Shown here: piece by piece, positions 8,537 through 16,461 of the stretch
Layout: the number at the start of each line of letters is the position of its first letter
How positions within the stretch are numbered: the first letter of the stretch is position 1
Assembly (NCBI RefSeq): GCF_039521745.1
Contig: NZ_BAAACT010000191.1
From: Faecalicatena contorta
GTDB taxonomy: Bacteria > Bacillota > Clostridia > Lachnospirales > Lachnospiraceae
Direction: 5' to 3' (one strand)
Length of the DNA stretch: 64,000 nt
Program-made: the position numbers and the translations under genes
Notes under the pieces: model-generated
Databases searched by the model: none
Told to the model about the DNA's origin: nothing
The model's input: only the letters and a program-made list of their open reading frames with translations

Positions 8537-9361
8537 ATGAAAATAGACAGCAGGGAGTTTGACACGGAACATCATACCTATATCATGGGGATTCTGAACG
8601 TGACGCCGGATTCATTTTCCGACGGCGGAATGTACAATGATCTGGACAAGGCGCTTCTGCATGCACAGGAATTGGTGCGTGACGGTGCGGATATACTGGA
8701 TGTGGGCGGAGAGTCGACTCGTCCGGGGCATATCCAGATTACGGAGGACGAAGAGACCGAGCGGGTCGTGCCCGTGATTGAAAGGCTGAAGCAGGAGTTT
8801 GACATACCCATTTCCATCGACACTTACAAGAGCAGCGTTGCAAAAGCTGCAGTTCAGGCCGGCGCTGCTCTTGTGAATGATATTTGGGGGCTCAAATATG
8901 ATGCCGGGATGGCGGATGTAATCGCTGAAAGTCAGACAGCGTGTTGCCTGATGCACAACCGGGAGAAAGCAGAATACGTGAATTTCCTGCCCGAGGTTCT
9001 GATGGATCTGCAGGAAAGTGTTGACATAGCAAGAAAGGCTGGTATTGCAAAAGACAGGATCATACTGGATCCAGGGGTCGGCTTTGGAAAAACGTATGAG
9101 ATGAATCTGGAAATCATCAAGGAATTGAACCGTCTGAAATTTTTGGAGTACCCTATTTTACTGGGAACCTCCAGAAAGTCCGTAATCGGCCTGACACTGG
9201 ATCTGCCGGCCGGCCAGCGGGAAGAGGGAACCCTCGTAACCACCGTGCTTGGGATACTAAGCGGGTGTTCCTTTGTGCGTGTGCACGATGTGAAGGGAAA
9301 TAAACGGGCCATTCAGATGACAGAAGCTATTATGAGGGAACATGACTGCAAAGGGGTCTGA
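8537..9361 (+). CDS. folP: Dihydropteroate synthase
   Basis: This 274-residue TIM-barrel enzyme joins p-aminobenzoate to hydroxymethyldihydropterin diphosphate and is the sulfonamide target. Signature motifs are ILNVTPDSFSDGG near residue 17 and GGESTRPGH near 58; SIDTYKS and DPGVGFGK follow in the expected order. Length is normal. AAAGGA lies about 13 bases before the ATG, a long spacing, and I found no better start. The stop codon is in the centre of a short inverted repeat. Confidence 0.95.
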   Translation: MKIDSREFDTEHHTYIMGILNVTPDSFSDGGMYNDLDKALLHAQELVRDGADILDVGGESTRPGHIQITEDEETERVVPVIERLKQEFDIPISIDTYKSSVAKAAVQAGAALVNDIWGLKYDAGMADVIAESQTACCLMHNREKAEYVNFLPEVLMDLQESVDIARKAGIAKDRIILDPGVGFGKTYEMNLEIIKELNRLKFLEYPILLGTSRKSVIGLTLDLPAGQREEGTLVTTVLGILSGCSFVRVHDVKGNKRAIQMTEAIMREHDCKGV

Positions 9362-9369
9362 CCCCTTTG
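9349..9369. repeat. Perfect 21-base palindrome spanning the folP stop
   Basis: The two ten-base arms CAAAGGGGTC and GACCCCTTTG pair around one base, and the folP stop TGA falls at the centre. No T run follows, so it is not a standard terminator; it could protect the upstream message or limit readthrough of ribosomes. Confidence 0.6.
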
Positions 9370-9394
9370 AGAAAAAATATAGAGGGACGGGATT

Positions 9395-10216
9395 ATGGAT
9401 CAGATTAAGATACAGAATCTGGAAGTATTTGCCAATCACGGCGTATTTCCCGAGGAAAATGTGCTGGGGCAGAAGTTTTTGATCTCAGCGGTTCTTTATA
9501 CGGACACCAGGCATGCAGGAAAGACCGATGACTTAACGGCTTCCATTCATTATGGCGAGATCAGCCAGTTTATAGTTACTTTTATGAAGAAGAATACTTT
9601 TAAGCTGATTGAACGGGCCGCGGAGTGTCTGGCAGAGGAACTTCTTATGCATACTGCACATCTGGAGAAGGTGGAGCTGGAGGTGAAAAAGCCGTGGGCT
9701 CCTCTGGGCCTTCCGGTGGAATACGTATCGGTTAGGATTGCCAGGCAGTGGCATACGGCGTATATTGCCCTGGGATCTAACATGGGGGACAAAGAAGGCT
9801 ATCTGAATGCTGCGGTCAGAGAACTGGATCGGAGAGAGGACTGCCGGGTAGTGAAAACCTCCGGCTGGCTTGTTACCCCGCCTTACGGCATGACAGAGCA
9901 GGATGATTTCCTGAACGGCTGCCTGGAACTGCGGACGCTGCTGCCGCCGGAGGAACTGCTGGAGGAGCTGCATAAGATCGAAGCGCATGCTGGGCGGGAG
10001 CGCATTATACACTGGGGGCCAAGAACCCTGGATTTGGATATTATCTTTTACGATGATCTGATTGTGGAGTCGGATACACTTTGTATTCCCCACGTGGAGA
10101 TGCACAAACGTGATTTTGTGCTGAAGCCCCTTCATGAGATTGCGCCATATAAGCATCATCCTGGAAACGGGAAGACAGTGCGTGAGCTGCTGGAGGAGGT
10201 TGAGCAGAGTCAATAA
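9395..10216 (+). CDS. folBK: FolB-FolK fusion: dihydroneopterin aldolase / HPPK
   Basis: This 273-residue protein fuses two consecutive folate enzymes. Residues 1 to about 120 are dihydroneopterin aldolase (IQNLEVFANHGVFPEE; Tyr/Lys segment with VKKPWAPLGLPVEYVSV). Residues about 125-273 are 6-hydroxymethyl-7,8-dihydropterin pyrophosphokinase, with the start AYIALGSNMGDKEGYL and the signature WGPRTLDLDIIFY. The fused product would feed FolP directly. It is the last gene of the operon and is followed by a strong terminator. folA and the aminobenzoate genes are not nearby. Confidence 0.93.
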   Translation: MDQIKIQNLEVFANHGVFPEENVLGQKFLISAVLYTDTRHAGKTDDLTASIHYGEISQFIVTFMKKNTFKLIERAAECLAEELLMHTAHLEKVELEVKKPWAPLGLPVEYVSVRIARQWHTAYIALGSNMGDKEGYLNAAVRELDRREDCRVVKTSGWLVTPPYGMTEQDDFLNGCLELRTLLPPEELLEELHKIEAHAGRERIIHWGPRTLDLDIIFYDDLIVESDTLCIPHVEMHKRDFVLKPLHEIAPYKHHPGNGKTVRELLEEVEQSQ

Positions 10217-10267
10217 ACGGGAAGCGAATGCCGGAGAGGATCCCGGTGAACCGTTTGCGGGGTGAAA

Positions 10268-10313
10268 AGAACCCGGACCATTCAGTCTCTGTGACTGCAT
10301 GGCCCGGGTTTTT
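10268..10313 (+). terminator. Intrinsic terminator of the folate operon
   Basis: AACCCGG and CCCGGGTT arms with inner CCA/TGG and CAGTC/GACTG pairs form a long stem, followed by TTTTT. It lies between the convergent folate operon and aroA and may serve both strands, though the T run favours the plus strand. Confidence 0.85.
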
Positions 10314-10334
10314 GTGTTGTGTGCAGATGTAATT

Positions 10335-11627
10335 TTAGAGTAATTGTTCAAAAGTGTCGTAGAAGGTCGGATAGGACACATCCACGCAGTGGCTGTCCAG
10401 TATATTCGTATTGCCTTCTGCTACAAGAGCAGCAATACTGAATGCCATAGCAATCCTGTGATCCAGAAGGGTGTGGATCGTTGCTCCGTGAAGCGGTTTT
10501 CCACCCTCTATGATCATGCCGTCCGAGGTCGGCGTTACATCGCATCCCATTGCCTTGAGATTGTCGGTGACAGTCTCGATTCTGTCGGTTTCTTTGACCT
10601 TGAGCTCTGCGGCATCACAGATAATTGTAGTACCTTCCGCCATGGCGGCCATGACTGCAATGACCGGGATCTCATCGATCAGTGTGGGAATGATATCGCC
10701 TTCCACCGTGGTACCGTGCAGACGGCTTGTACGAACCAGAATGTCGGCAATTTTCTCGCCGCTTTCAATGCGTTCATTTAAAAGCGTGATATCTGCGCCC
10801 ATATCTTCACAAACCTTCAGGATGCCGGCACGTGTTGGATTGATGCCGGTGTTTTTAATCAGGATCTCTGAATTCGGAACCAGCAGCCCTGCTGCGATAA
10901 AATAGGCTGCGGATGAAATATCTCCCGGTACGGTGATCGTGCGTCCGTAGAGTTCTTTACATGGACGGAGTAAGGCTGTCGCCTTTGTACTGCTGAGATC
11001 ATGCGTTGTGGAGATATCTGCTCCGAATTCGGCAAGCATCAGTTCCGTATGATTGCGGGACAGGCTTGGCTCCGTCACAGAAGTTTCGCCGTCTGCATAC
11101 AGGCCTGCAAGCAGGACACAGGATTTAACCTGTGCGGATGCAACGGGAGATTCATAGTGAATGCCATGGAGATTCCCTTTTGTAATATAAAGCGGTGCAC
11201 AGCCATTGCGGAGAATGCTGGAAACATTTGCTCCCATCAGAGTCAGCGGCTCGATGATCCTTTTCATGGGGCGGGAATTCAGGGACTCATCACCTGAGAG
11301 TTTGGAATCAAAGGACTGCCCTGCCAGAATTCCGGAAATCAGCCGGGTTGTCGTGCCGCTGTTACCCACATCCAGGATCTCAGAAGGAGCGGAAAGACCG
11401 TGGAGGCCCTTCCCATGCACCGTAATGGTGTCCCCGGACTGCCGAATATCAATCCCCATTTTCCGGAAACAGTCGATGGTAGCCAGACAATCGGCACCTT
11501 CCAGAAAATTATGAATCTCGGTGATTCCTTTCGCGATGGAGCCGAACATAACACAGCGGTGGGAAATAGATTTGTCTCCGGGAATGGTCACTTCTCCTTT
11601 TAATCCCGTAATATTTGTTAATTCCAT
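10335..11627 (-). CDS. aroA: 3-phosphoshikimate 1-carboxyvinyltransferase (EPSP synthase)
   Basis: This 430-residue enzyme transfers enolpyruvate from PEP to shikimate 3-phosphate in aromatic amino acid synthesis. The N-terminal PGDKSISHR, the GNSGTTTRL segment near 88 and the C-terminal DHRIAMAFSIA are diagnostic. Length is typical. GAAAGGA lies about 12 bases before the ATG. It follows tyrA by 29 bases on the minus strand, so the two are probably co-transcribed, linking the shikimate pathway to tyrosine synthesis. The GNSGTTTR context resembles class II bacterial enzymes, but the class was not resolved. Confidence 0.94.
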   Translation of the reverse strand: MELTNITGLKGEVTIPGDKSISHRCVMFGSIAKGITEIHNFLEGADCLATIDCFRKMGIDIRQSGDTITVHGKGLHGLSAPSEILDVGNSGTTTRLISGILAGQSFDSKLSGDESLNSRPMKRIIEPLTLMGANVSSILRNGCAPLYITKGNLHGIHYESPVASAQVKSCVLLAGLYADGETSVTEPSLSRNHTELMLAEFGADISTTHDLSSTKATALLRPCKELYGRTITVPGDISSAAYFIAAGLLVPNSEILIKNTGINPTRAGILKVCEDMGADITLLNERIESGEKIADILVRTSRLHGTTVEGDIIPTLIDEIPVIAVMAAMAEGTTIICDAAELKVKETDRIETVTDNLKAMGCDVTPTSDGMIIEGGKPLHGATIHTLLDHRIAMAFSIAALVAEGNTNILDSHCVDVSYPTFYDTFEQLL

Positions 11628-11656
11628 ATCTTTAAAAATCCTTTCTCTTATGCAAA

Positions 11657-12751
11657 TTACACTTCGTAGACGATGTAACGGTATTTTTTCAGCAGTTCAG
11701 CCGCCTTGGCTGAAGAGCTTTCATCGTAAAATTCGATGCGCAGAACGCCTTCCTCAAATTCACGGTTATGTACAATACCGATATTTTTGATACTGATATT
11801 ATTGCTGGCCAGTATGGTTGCAATGGTGGCAATTCCTCCTGCCTCATCGATGATATCACAGTAAACAGCAAAGCGTTTCTTGATAGGCCCGGCAGAACTG
11901 TTGGGCATGGAATCCCGATAGTCTTTGGAGGATTCGAACAGGGAAAACAGGTCGTTTTCTGAGCCCTTATCCACGGACTCCTTTGCCTGTTTCAGAGCCT
12001 CAATATAATCCCCCAGGATCCGGGAAATATTTTTCTGGTTTTTCAGGCAGATCTGCTGCCACATCACAGGAGAGGAAGAAGCAATTCTGGTAATATCCTT
12101 AAAACCTCCTGCGGCCAGGTTTTTCATAAGTTCGTCTTCCGTATCAGTATCCCGTACAAAATTGACCAGGCTGGACGCAATAATATGAGGAAGATGGCTG
12201 ATCGTCCCTGTAACATAATCATGCTCTTTATAATCCAGTATAATAGGAAGCGCCTTCAGGGACTCCACAAAACTTTTATATTCTGCCACCTTTTCTTTCG
12301 GAACCCTGGAAGAAGGAGTCAGAATATAGTAGGCATTTTCAATCAGCACAGGTTTTGAGTTCACGAATCCGCTTTTCTCGGAGCCTGCCATAGGATGCCC
12401 GCCAATAAAATTATCTTCCAGCCCCAGCCGGATAATCTCCTCATGAATCGAAGTCTTTACACTTCCCACATCAGTCAGAATACAGTCTGGATGGATATAC
12501 TCCTTTAACTGCGTAAGATAGGCGGTATTATAGGAAATAGGTGCACAGAGAAAAATGTAACTGCACCCTCTGAAATTCTCATCAATCGAAGAACAGGAAG
12601 TCTGGATAGTGCCTTCCTGAACTGCCAGTGCCAGTGTCTCCTTACTTTTGTCAAAGGCCAGCAGTTCATAATCAGGATAGTACAGCCTGACAGCCTTAGC
12701 GATAGAGCCGCCAATCAGGCCGAGGCCGATGAAGCCAATCTTTTTAGTCAT
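11657..12751 (-). CDS. tyrA: Prephenate dehydrogenase with ACT domain
   Basis: This 364-residue enzyme oxidatively decarboxylates prephenate to hydroxyphenylpyruvate for tyrosine. The NAD-binding motif GLGLIGGS starts at residue 9. The catalytic segment includes GGHPMAGSEKSG near 117 and the TISHLPH histidine near 184. Residues about 293-364 form an ACT domain (FAVYCDIIDEAGGIATIATILA), which usually gives feedback control by tyrosine. GAAAGGA precedes the start. It is the first gene of the tyrA-aroA pair and faces the large palindrome block at 12836. Confidence 0.92.
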   Translation of the reverse strand: MTKKIGFIGLGLIGGSIAKAVRLYYPDYELLAFDKSKETLALAVQEGTIQTSCSSIDENFRGCSYIFLCAPISYNTAYLTQLKEYIHPDCILTDVGSVKTSIHEEIIRLGLEDNFIGGHPMAGSEKSGFVNSKPVLIENAYYILTPSSRVPKEKVAEYKSFVESLKALPIILDYKEHDYVTGTISHLPHIIASSLVNFVRDTDTEDELMKNLAAGGFKDITRIASSSPVMWQQICLKNQKNISRILGDYIEALKQAKESVDKGSENDLFSLFESSKDYRDSMPNSSAGPIKKRFAVYCDIIDEAGGIATIATILASNNISIKNIGIVHNREFEEGVLRIEFYDESSSAKAAELLKKYRYIVYEV

Positions 12752-12835
12752 GGTGATTCATTCCTTTCAGTAAAATCAAATGCAAAACATACAAAAACAG
12801 TTTAACACCTCCTCCCCAAAAAGTAAATAAAAAGG

Positions 12836-13203
12836 AGGGGGGGTCCGCCTGCCAGGAGGCCGTTTGCTGCAGTGCTATTCCCGGCCCGTGCAATGTGCGG
12901 CTCCAGGGGGACGTCTGTCGGTTTTGAGGGCTGCCCATTCGCTAAGAAGCGCTAAATGCCGTACCGGAGGATTTTATGGAACCACGGGGATTCACCGTGC
13001 AATCTGATGATTGCACGGCTCAGACCCCGCTTGGGAGCCGGCCTGGAAGCCAGCTCCCATCCATAAAATCCTCCGGTACGGCATTAAGCGCTTCTAAGCT
13101 TATTCTATGCCCGCAAAACCGGCAGACGTCCCCCTGGAGCCGCACATTGCACGGGCCGGGAATAATGCACTGCAGCAAACGGCCCCTGGCAGGCTGGGGG
13201 CCC
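12836..13203. repeat. Giant branched palindrome P2
   Basis: Outer arms of about 140 bases (12836-12980 and 13060-13203) pair with few mismatches. They enclose two adjacent hairpins: 12983-13030 (ACGGGG/CCCCG around CCGTGCAAT/ATTGCACGG) and 13033-13058 (GGGAGC/GCTCCC). A folded strand would be a three-way junction of about 368 bases. It lies in the 1.1-kb gap between divergent tyrA and the EF-G-like gene. Frames read through it have no ribosome-binding site and encode no recognisable protein. Bases 13204-13420 hold nothing I can assign, apart from a C-rich, G-poor stretch. Confidence 0.85.
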
Positions 13204-13420
13204 TAAGGCGGTAGGGGAGCAGCGGATGGGACTGGCTGGTAGGGGAGTATGCATGGCTGCAAAAAAATAAAAAAGTGTTATTACTGTTGCAGCGAATAAA
13301 AAATAAGATGAAGCAGGCCTTGCGCATAAATATCATCCCCAACTACAGCACAAAAATATCCGCCCAGCAGATCAAATACGCTGCCCCCGCAAGAATCCCC
13401 CTGGGAATTGCCCTGTTAAA

Positions 13421-13703
13421 ATTGGATGAACCCAGCGTACGGGGAAGGGGAATGGGATTGCCTGGATGCGTCTTTTGCGGGATTACTGTCCCTTTATCAA
13501 GACGGAAGGCAAAATGCAGACTTTGCGCAGGACCACAAGTCCTGCGCAAAAGTTGACCCGCAGGGAGAACGCATCCGGCGTTCTCCCGAGTGTCAACGGT
13601 GTCTGTCATTTTGCCTTCCGTCTTGATATAGGGACAGTTATCCCGCAATTCCGTATCCAGGCAATCCCATTCCCCTTCCCCGTACGCGGCCCTTCATCCA
13701 AAA
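13421..13703. repeat. Giant branched palindrome P3
   Basis: Outer arms of about 100 bases (13421-13521 and 13598-13703) pair, with the best stretch around GGGGAAGGGGAATGGGATTG and its complement. They enclose two adjacent hairpins: 13522-13550 (TTTGCGCAGGAC/GTCCTGCGCAAA, 12 perfect pairs) and 13552-13597 (GTTGAC/GTCAAC around GGGAGAACGC/GCGTTCTCCC). The plan is that of P2, but the sequences are unrelated. It ends 50 bases before the promoter of the EF-G-like gene. Confidence 0.85.
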
Positions 13704-13752
13704 TTCTCCGCCCATTCCCCCCTAAATTCTTTGTTAAAAATTCATAAAGGAG

Positions 13753-13781
13753 TTGTAATGGCCTTAGTTTTTTAGTACAAT
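13753..13781 (+). promoter_or_regulatory. Sigma-A promoter of the EF-G-like gene
   Basis: TTGTAA (13753-13758) and TACAAT (13776-13781) are separated by 17 bases. A second candidate, TTGTTA at 13732 with TGTAAT at 13755, overlaps it. Both lie directly after palindrome P3. Confidence 0.65.
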
Positions 13782-13856
13782 ATACACATAATACGTGTGC
13801 GCGGCGAGTATGATAGAAACCATGCACATAATAACGACACACAAGGAGGCAGCAGC

Positions 13857-15929
13857 ATGAAGGTTTACAGAACAGACGAGATTAGAAACGTAGTATTGCT
13901 TGGCCACGGCGGGAGTGGCAAGACGAGCCTTGCAGAGGCAATGTTGTATGTATCAGGGGCAACAAACCGAATGGGTAAGATTTCAGACAATAATACGGTC
14001 AGTGATTTTGATAAAGAAGAGCAGAAGCGTGGTTTTTCTATCAGCACATCTCTGATTCCTATTGAGTGGGAGAAGGCCAAGATTAATATTCTGGACACGC
14101 CGGGATATTTTGACTTTGTCGGGGAAGTTGAGGAGGCAGTCAGTGCAGCAGATGCAGCGGTAATTGTAGTTTCCGGTAAGGCAGGTGTACAGGTTGGGAC
14201 GGAGAAGGCGTGGGAATTATGCGATAAGTATAATCTTCCGCGTATGATCTATGTGACTGAGATGGATGTGGATGACGCCAGTTTCCGTCAGGTGGTAGAG
14301 GATCTGACAGCGAGATACGGCAAAAAGATAGCTCCGCACTTCCAGCCGATCCGCGAGAATGAAAAGCTGGTTGGCTATATCAATGTGATTAAGAACGCAG
14401 GCAGAAGATATACTGAGATTGGACAGAGAGAAGAATGCGAGATTCCCGAATACTGCAAGGCGAACCTTGAGATACTGAGAGACTCCCTGATGGAAGCAGT
14501 AGCAGAGACAAGTGAAGATTTCATGGAACGGTATTTTTCAGGGGAAGAGTTTTCTGTTGAAGAGATCCGGGCAGCTATGCGTACGGAAGTTATGGACGGA
14601 GATATTGTTCCGGTAGGAATGGGTTCCAATCTTCAGGCGCAGGGGGTTGCCAATCTCCTTTCTGATATTGTCAGGTTCTTCCCGAGCCCGGATAAAAGAA
14701 GCTGTGCAGGAATTAACAGAACGACCAATGACATATTTGAGGCGAATTATGATTTCTCAAAAGCGAAGACAGCCTATGTGTTTAAGACAATGGTCGATCC
14801 TTTTATTGGAAAATATTCTTTGATTAAAGTGTGCTCCGGCGTATTAAAGGGAGACGATATCCTTTTCAATGCAGATACGGACGCAGAAGAGAAGCCGGGC
14901 AAGCTCTATACGATTTGCGGAAATAAACCATCCGAAGTTACCGAACTGTTTGCAGGAGACATCGGAGCAATTGCAAAGCTGTCCAATACAAGGACAGGAG
15001 ACACTCTTTCCACAAAAGCAACGCAGGTTTCCTACGCTAAGACAGACTTCTCCATCCCATATACATATATGAAGTATTCCGTAAAGAACAAAGGGGATGA
15101 TGATAAAGTGTCACAGGCACTGGCTAAGATGATGGCCGAGGATATGACACTGAAGGCAGTGAATGACAGCGAAAACCGTCAGTCTTTACTTTATGGTATG
15201 GGGGACCAGCATCTGGAGATCACGGCTAGCAAGCTCGCGAACAGATACAAAGTTGAGATTATACTGGAGATGCCAAAGGTTGCATTCCGGGAGACAATCC
15301 GTAAGAATTCTGATGTGGATACTAAGTATAAGAAACAGTCAGGCGGACACGGACAATATGGACATGTTAAGATGAGATTTGAGCCGTCAGGGGATCTGGA
15401 GACACCATATGTATTCGAAGAAGTAGTAGTCGGCGGAGCGGTGCCGAAGAATTACTTCCCGGCAGTCGAAAAAGGTCTTCAGGATTCCGTTGGAAAAGGC
15501 CCGCTTGCAGGCTACCCGGTCGTAGGAGTAAAAGCAGTTCTCTACGATGGTTCCTACCATCCGGTAGATTCCTCTGAGATGGCATTTAAGACAGCAACAG
15601 TGCAGGCATTTAAAAAAGGATTTATGGAAGCAGGACCGGTACTTTTAGAACCAATCGCTTCCTTAAAGGTTACAGTACCGGACGAATATACAGGTGATGT
15701 CATGGGAGATCTGAACAAGAGACGCGGACGCGTGCTGGGAATGACCCCGATCACGGGAGGCAAACAGGTCATAGAGGCCGATATCCCAATGACCGGATTA
15801 TTCGGATACTGTACAGTACTCCGTTCCATGACAGGTGGCCGTGGAACCTATGCTTACGAATTCGCAAGATATGAGCAGGCACCATCCGACGTACAGGAAA
15901 AAGAAATCGCAGCAAGAGCTGAAGAGTAG
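13857..15929 (+). CDS. EF-G-like translational GTPase (FusA paralogue)
   Basis: This 690-residue protein has the five-domain length of elongation factor G. The P-loop GHGGSGKTS is near residue 16 and the G3 motif DTPGYFDF near 80. The G4 motif, normally NKMD, reads VTEMD here, so guanine recognition is altered. The C-terminal half has the domain IV/V order (GGHGQYGHV, TGDVMGDLNKRRGRVLGM). Paralogues of this kind occur beside a canonical fusA in many Firmicutes; their role is uncertain and may concern ribosome rescue, recycling or stress. I chose the ATG at 13857 because AAGGAGG is seven bases upstream; a longer reading from 13797 lacks one. The gene is flanked by giant palindromes on both sides. 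Confidence 0.85.
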   Translation: MKVYRTDEIRNVVLLGHGGSGKTSLAEAMLYVSGATNRMGKISDNNTVSDFDKEEQKRGFSISTSLIPIEWEKAKINILDTPGYFDFVGEVEEAVSAADAAVIVVSGKAGVQVGTEKAWELCDKYNLPRMIYVTEMDVDDASFRQVVEDLTARYGKKIAPHFQPIRENEKLVGYINVIKNAGRRYTEIGQREECEIPEYCKANLEILRDSLMEAVAETSEDFMERYFSGEEFSVEEIRAAMRTEVMDGDIVPVGMGSNLQAQGVANLLSDIVRFFPSPDKRSCAGINRTTNDIFEANYDFSKAKTAYVFKTMVDPFIGKYSLIKVCSGVLKGDDILFNADTDAEEKPGKLYTICGNKPSEVTELFAGDIGAIAKLSNTRTGDTLSTKATQVSYAKTDFSIPYTYMKYSVKNKGDDDKVSQALAKMMAEDMTLKAVNDSENRQSLLYGMGDQHLEITASKLANRYKVEIILEMPKVAFRETIRKNSDVDTKYKKQSGGHGQYGHVKMRFEPSGDLETPYVFEEVVVGGAVPKNYFPAVEKGLQDSVGKGPLAGYPVVGVKAVLYDGSYHPVDSSEMAFKTATVQAFKKGFMEAGPVLLEPIASLKVTVPDEYTGDVMGDLNKRRGRVLGMTPITGGKQVIEADIPMTGLFGYCTVLRSMTGGRGTYAYEFARYEQAPSDVQEKEIAARAEE

Positions 15930-15943
15930 GAGGCGGGAAGGAG

Positions 15944-16156
15944 TCTGCTGATTTTGGAAACCAGCCGCTTAGCCAAGAAGTTCTGGTAGCAAAAAAGCCG
16001 CATCTTATGGAACCGAGCGTATTCACTTAGAAAGCCGATGCTTTCTAAGTGAATACGCTCTGGAAAATTGATTCGGAATCAATTTTCCTCCATAAGATGC
16101 GGCTTTTCCGCTAAAAGAACTTCTAAGGCACGCTTAAGGCTTCCGAAATCAGCATA
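15944..16156. repeat. Giant branched palindrome P4
   Basis: Outer arms (15944-16010 and 16088-16156) pair imperfectly far out and perfectly near the junction (AAAAGCCGCATCTTATGGA and complement). They enclose hairpin 16015-16060 with a 20-pair stem and a six-base loop, and hairpin 16064-16086 (AAAATTGATT/AATCAATTTT). This is the same three-way-junction plan as P2 and P3. It begins 14 bases after the EF-G-like stop, so it could act at the 3' end of that message. No T run follows. Confidence 0.85.
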
Positions 16157-16371
16157 CGTACTTTTACCTTCCCAAACAATTGCAGTCCCACCAGTCCAGC
16201 ATAATCCGCCTCCCCCGCTGAAGCCCCCACCGGTTTTGATTAGCGGCACTTATGCCCTGATACCGCACCCGAGAGAGGCATATTCCAATTCCCCAAAGCG
16301 TCCCCATACCCGCCTAAATCCCCCCTTGTGCACCCGGTAATTTGAAATTTGTTAAGAAATCTGGAAAACGA
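16157..16371 (+). other. C-rich, G-poor non-coding spacer
   Basis: About 215 bases between palindrome P4 and the trkA promoter hold no gene. The plus strand is strikingly rich in C and poor in G (many CCC and CCGCC runs). This is the composition of Rho-loading (rut) sites and could stop transcription from the EF-G-like gene before trkA. Rho dependence is inference only. Confidence 0.4.
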
Positions 16372-16400
16372 TTGTAGTTTCTATATAAAAGTGCTATAAT
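16372..16400 (+). promoter_or_regulatory. Sigma-A promoter of trkAH
   Basis: TTGTAG (16372-16377) and a perfect TATAAT (16395-16400) are 17 bases apart, about 60 bases before trkA. I saw no c-di-AMP (ydaO-type) riboswitch in this leader. Confidence 0.75.
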
Positions 16401-16461
16401 TGCTCTGCCATTATAGAAAAATGACCAAAATATAATAAGTAATGAAGTTGAGGGCAGACGA

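Noticed and set aside
9533..10381. 282-codon minus-strand frame over folBK
   Set aside because: It is antisense to a clear fusion gene and crosses its terminator; no motif or start signal.
12836..13203. Invertible promoter element (inverton)
   Set aside because: The arms are long and nearly contiguous around two inner hairpins; no promoter lies between short inverted repeats and no recombinase gene is close.
13275..13747. Several short frames in the palindrome block
   Set aside because: They read through palindrome arms or the spacer, lack ribosome-binding sites and overlap each other in different frames.
16157..16461. c-di-AMP (ydaO-type) riboswitch before trkA
   Set aside because: A K+ uptake gene made it worth looking for, but the conserved core was not visible; the region is C-rich and low in structure.
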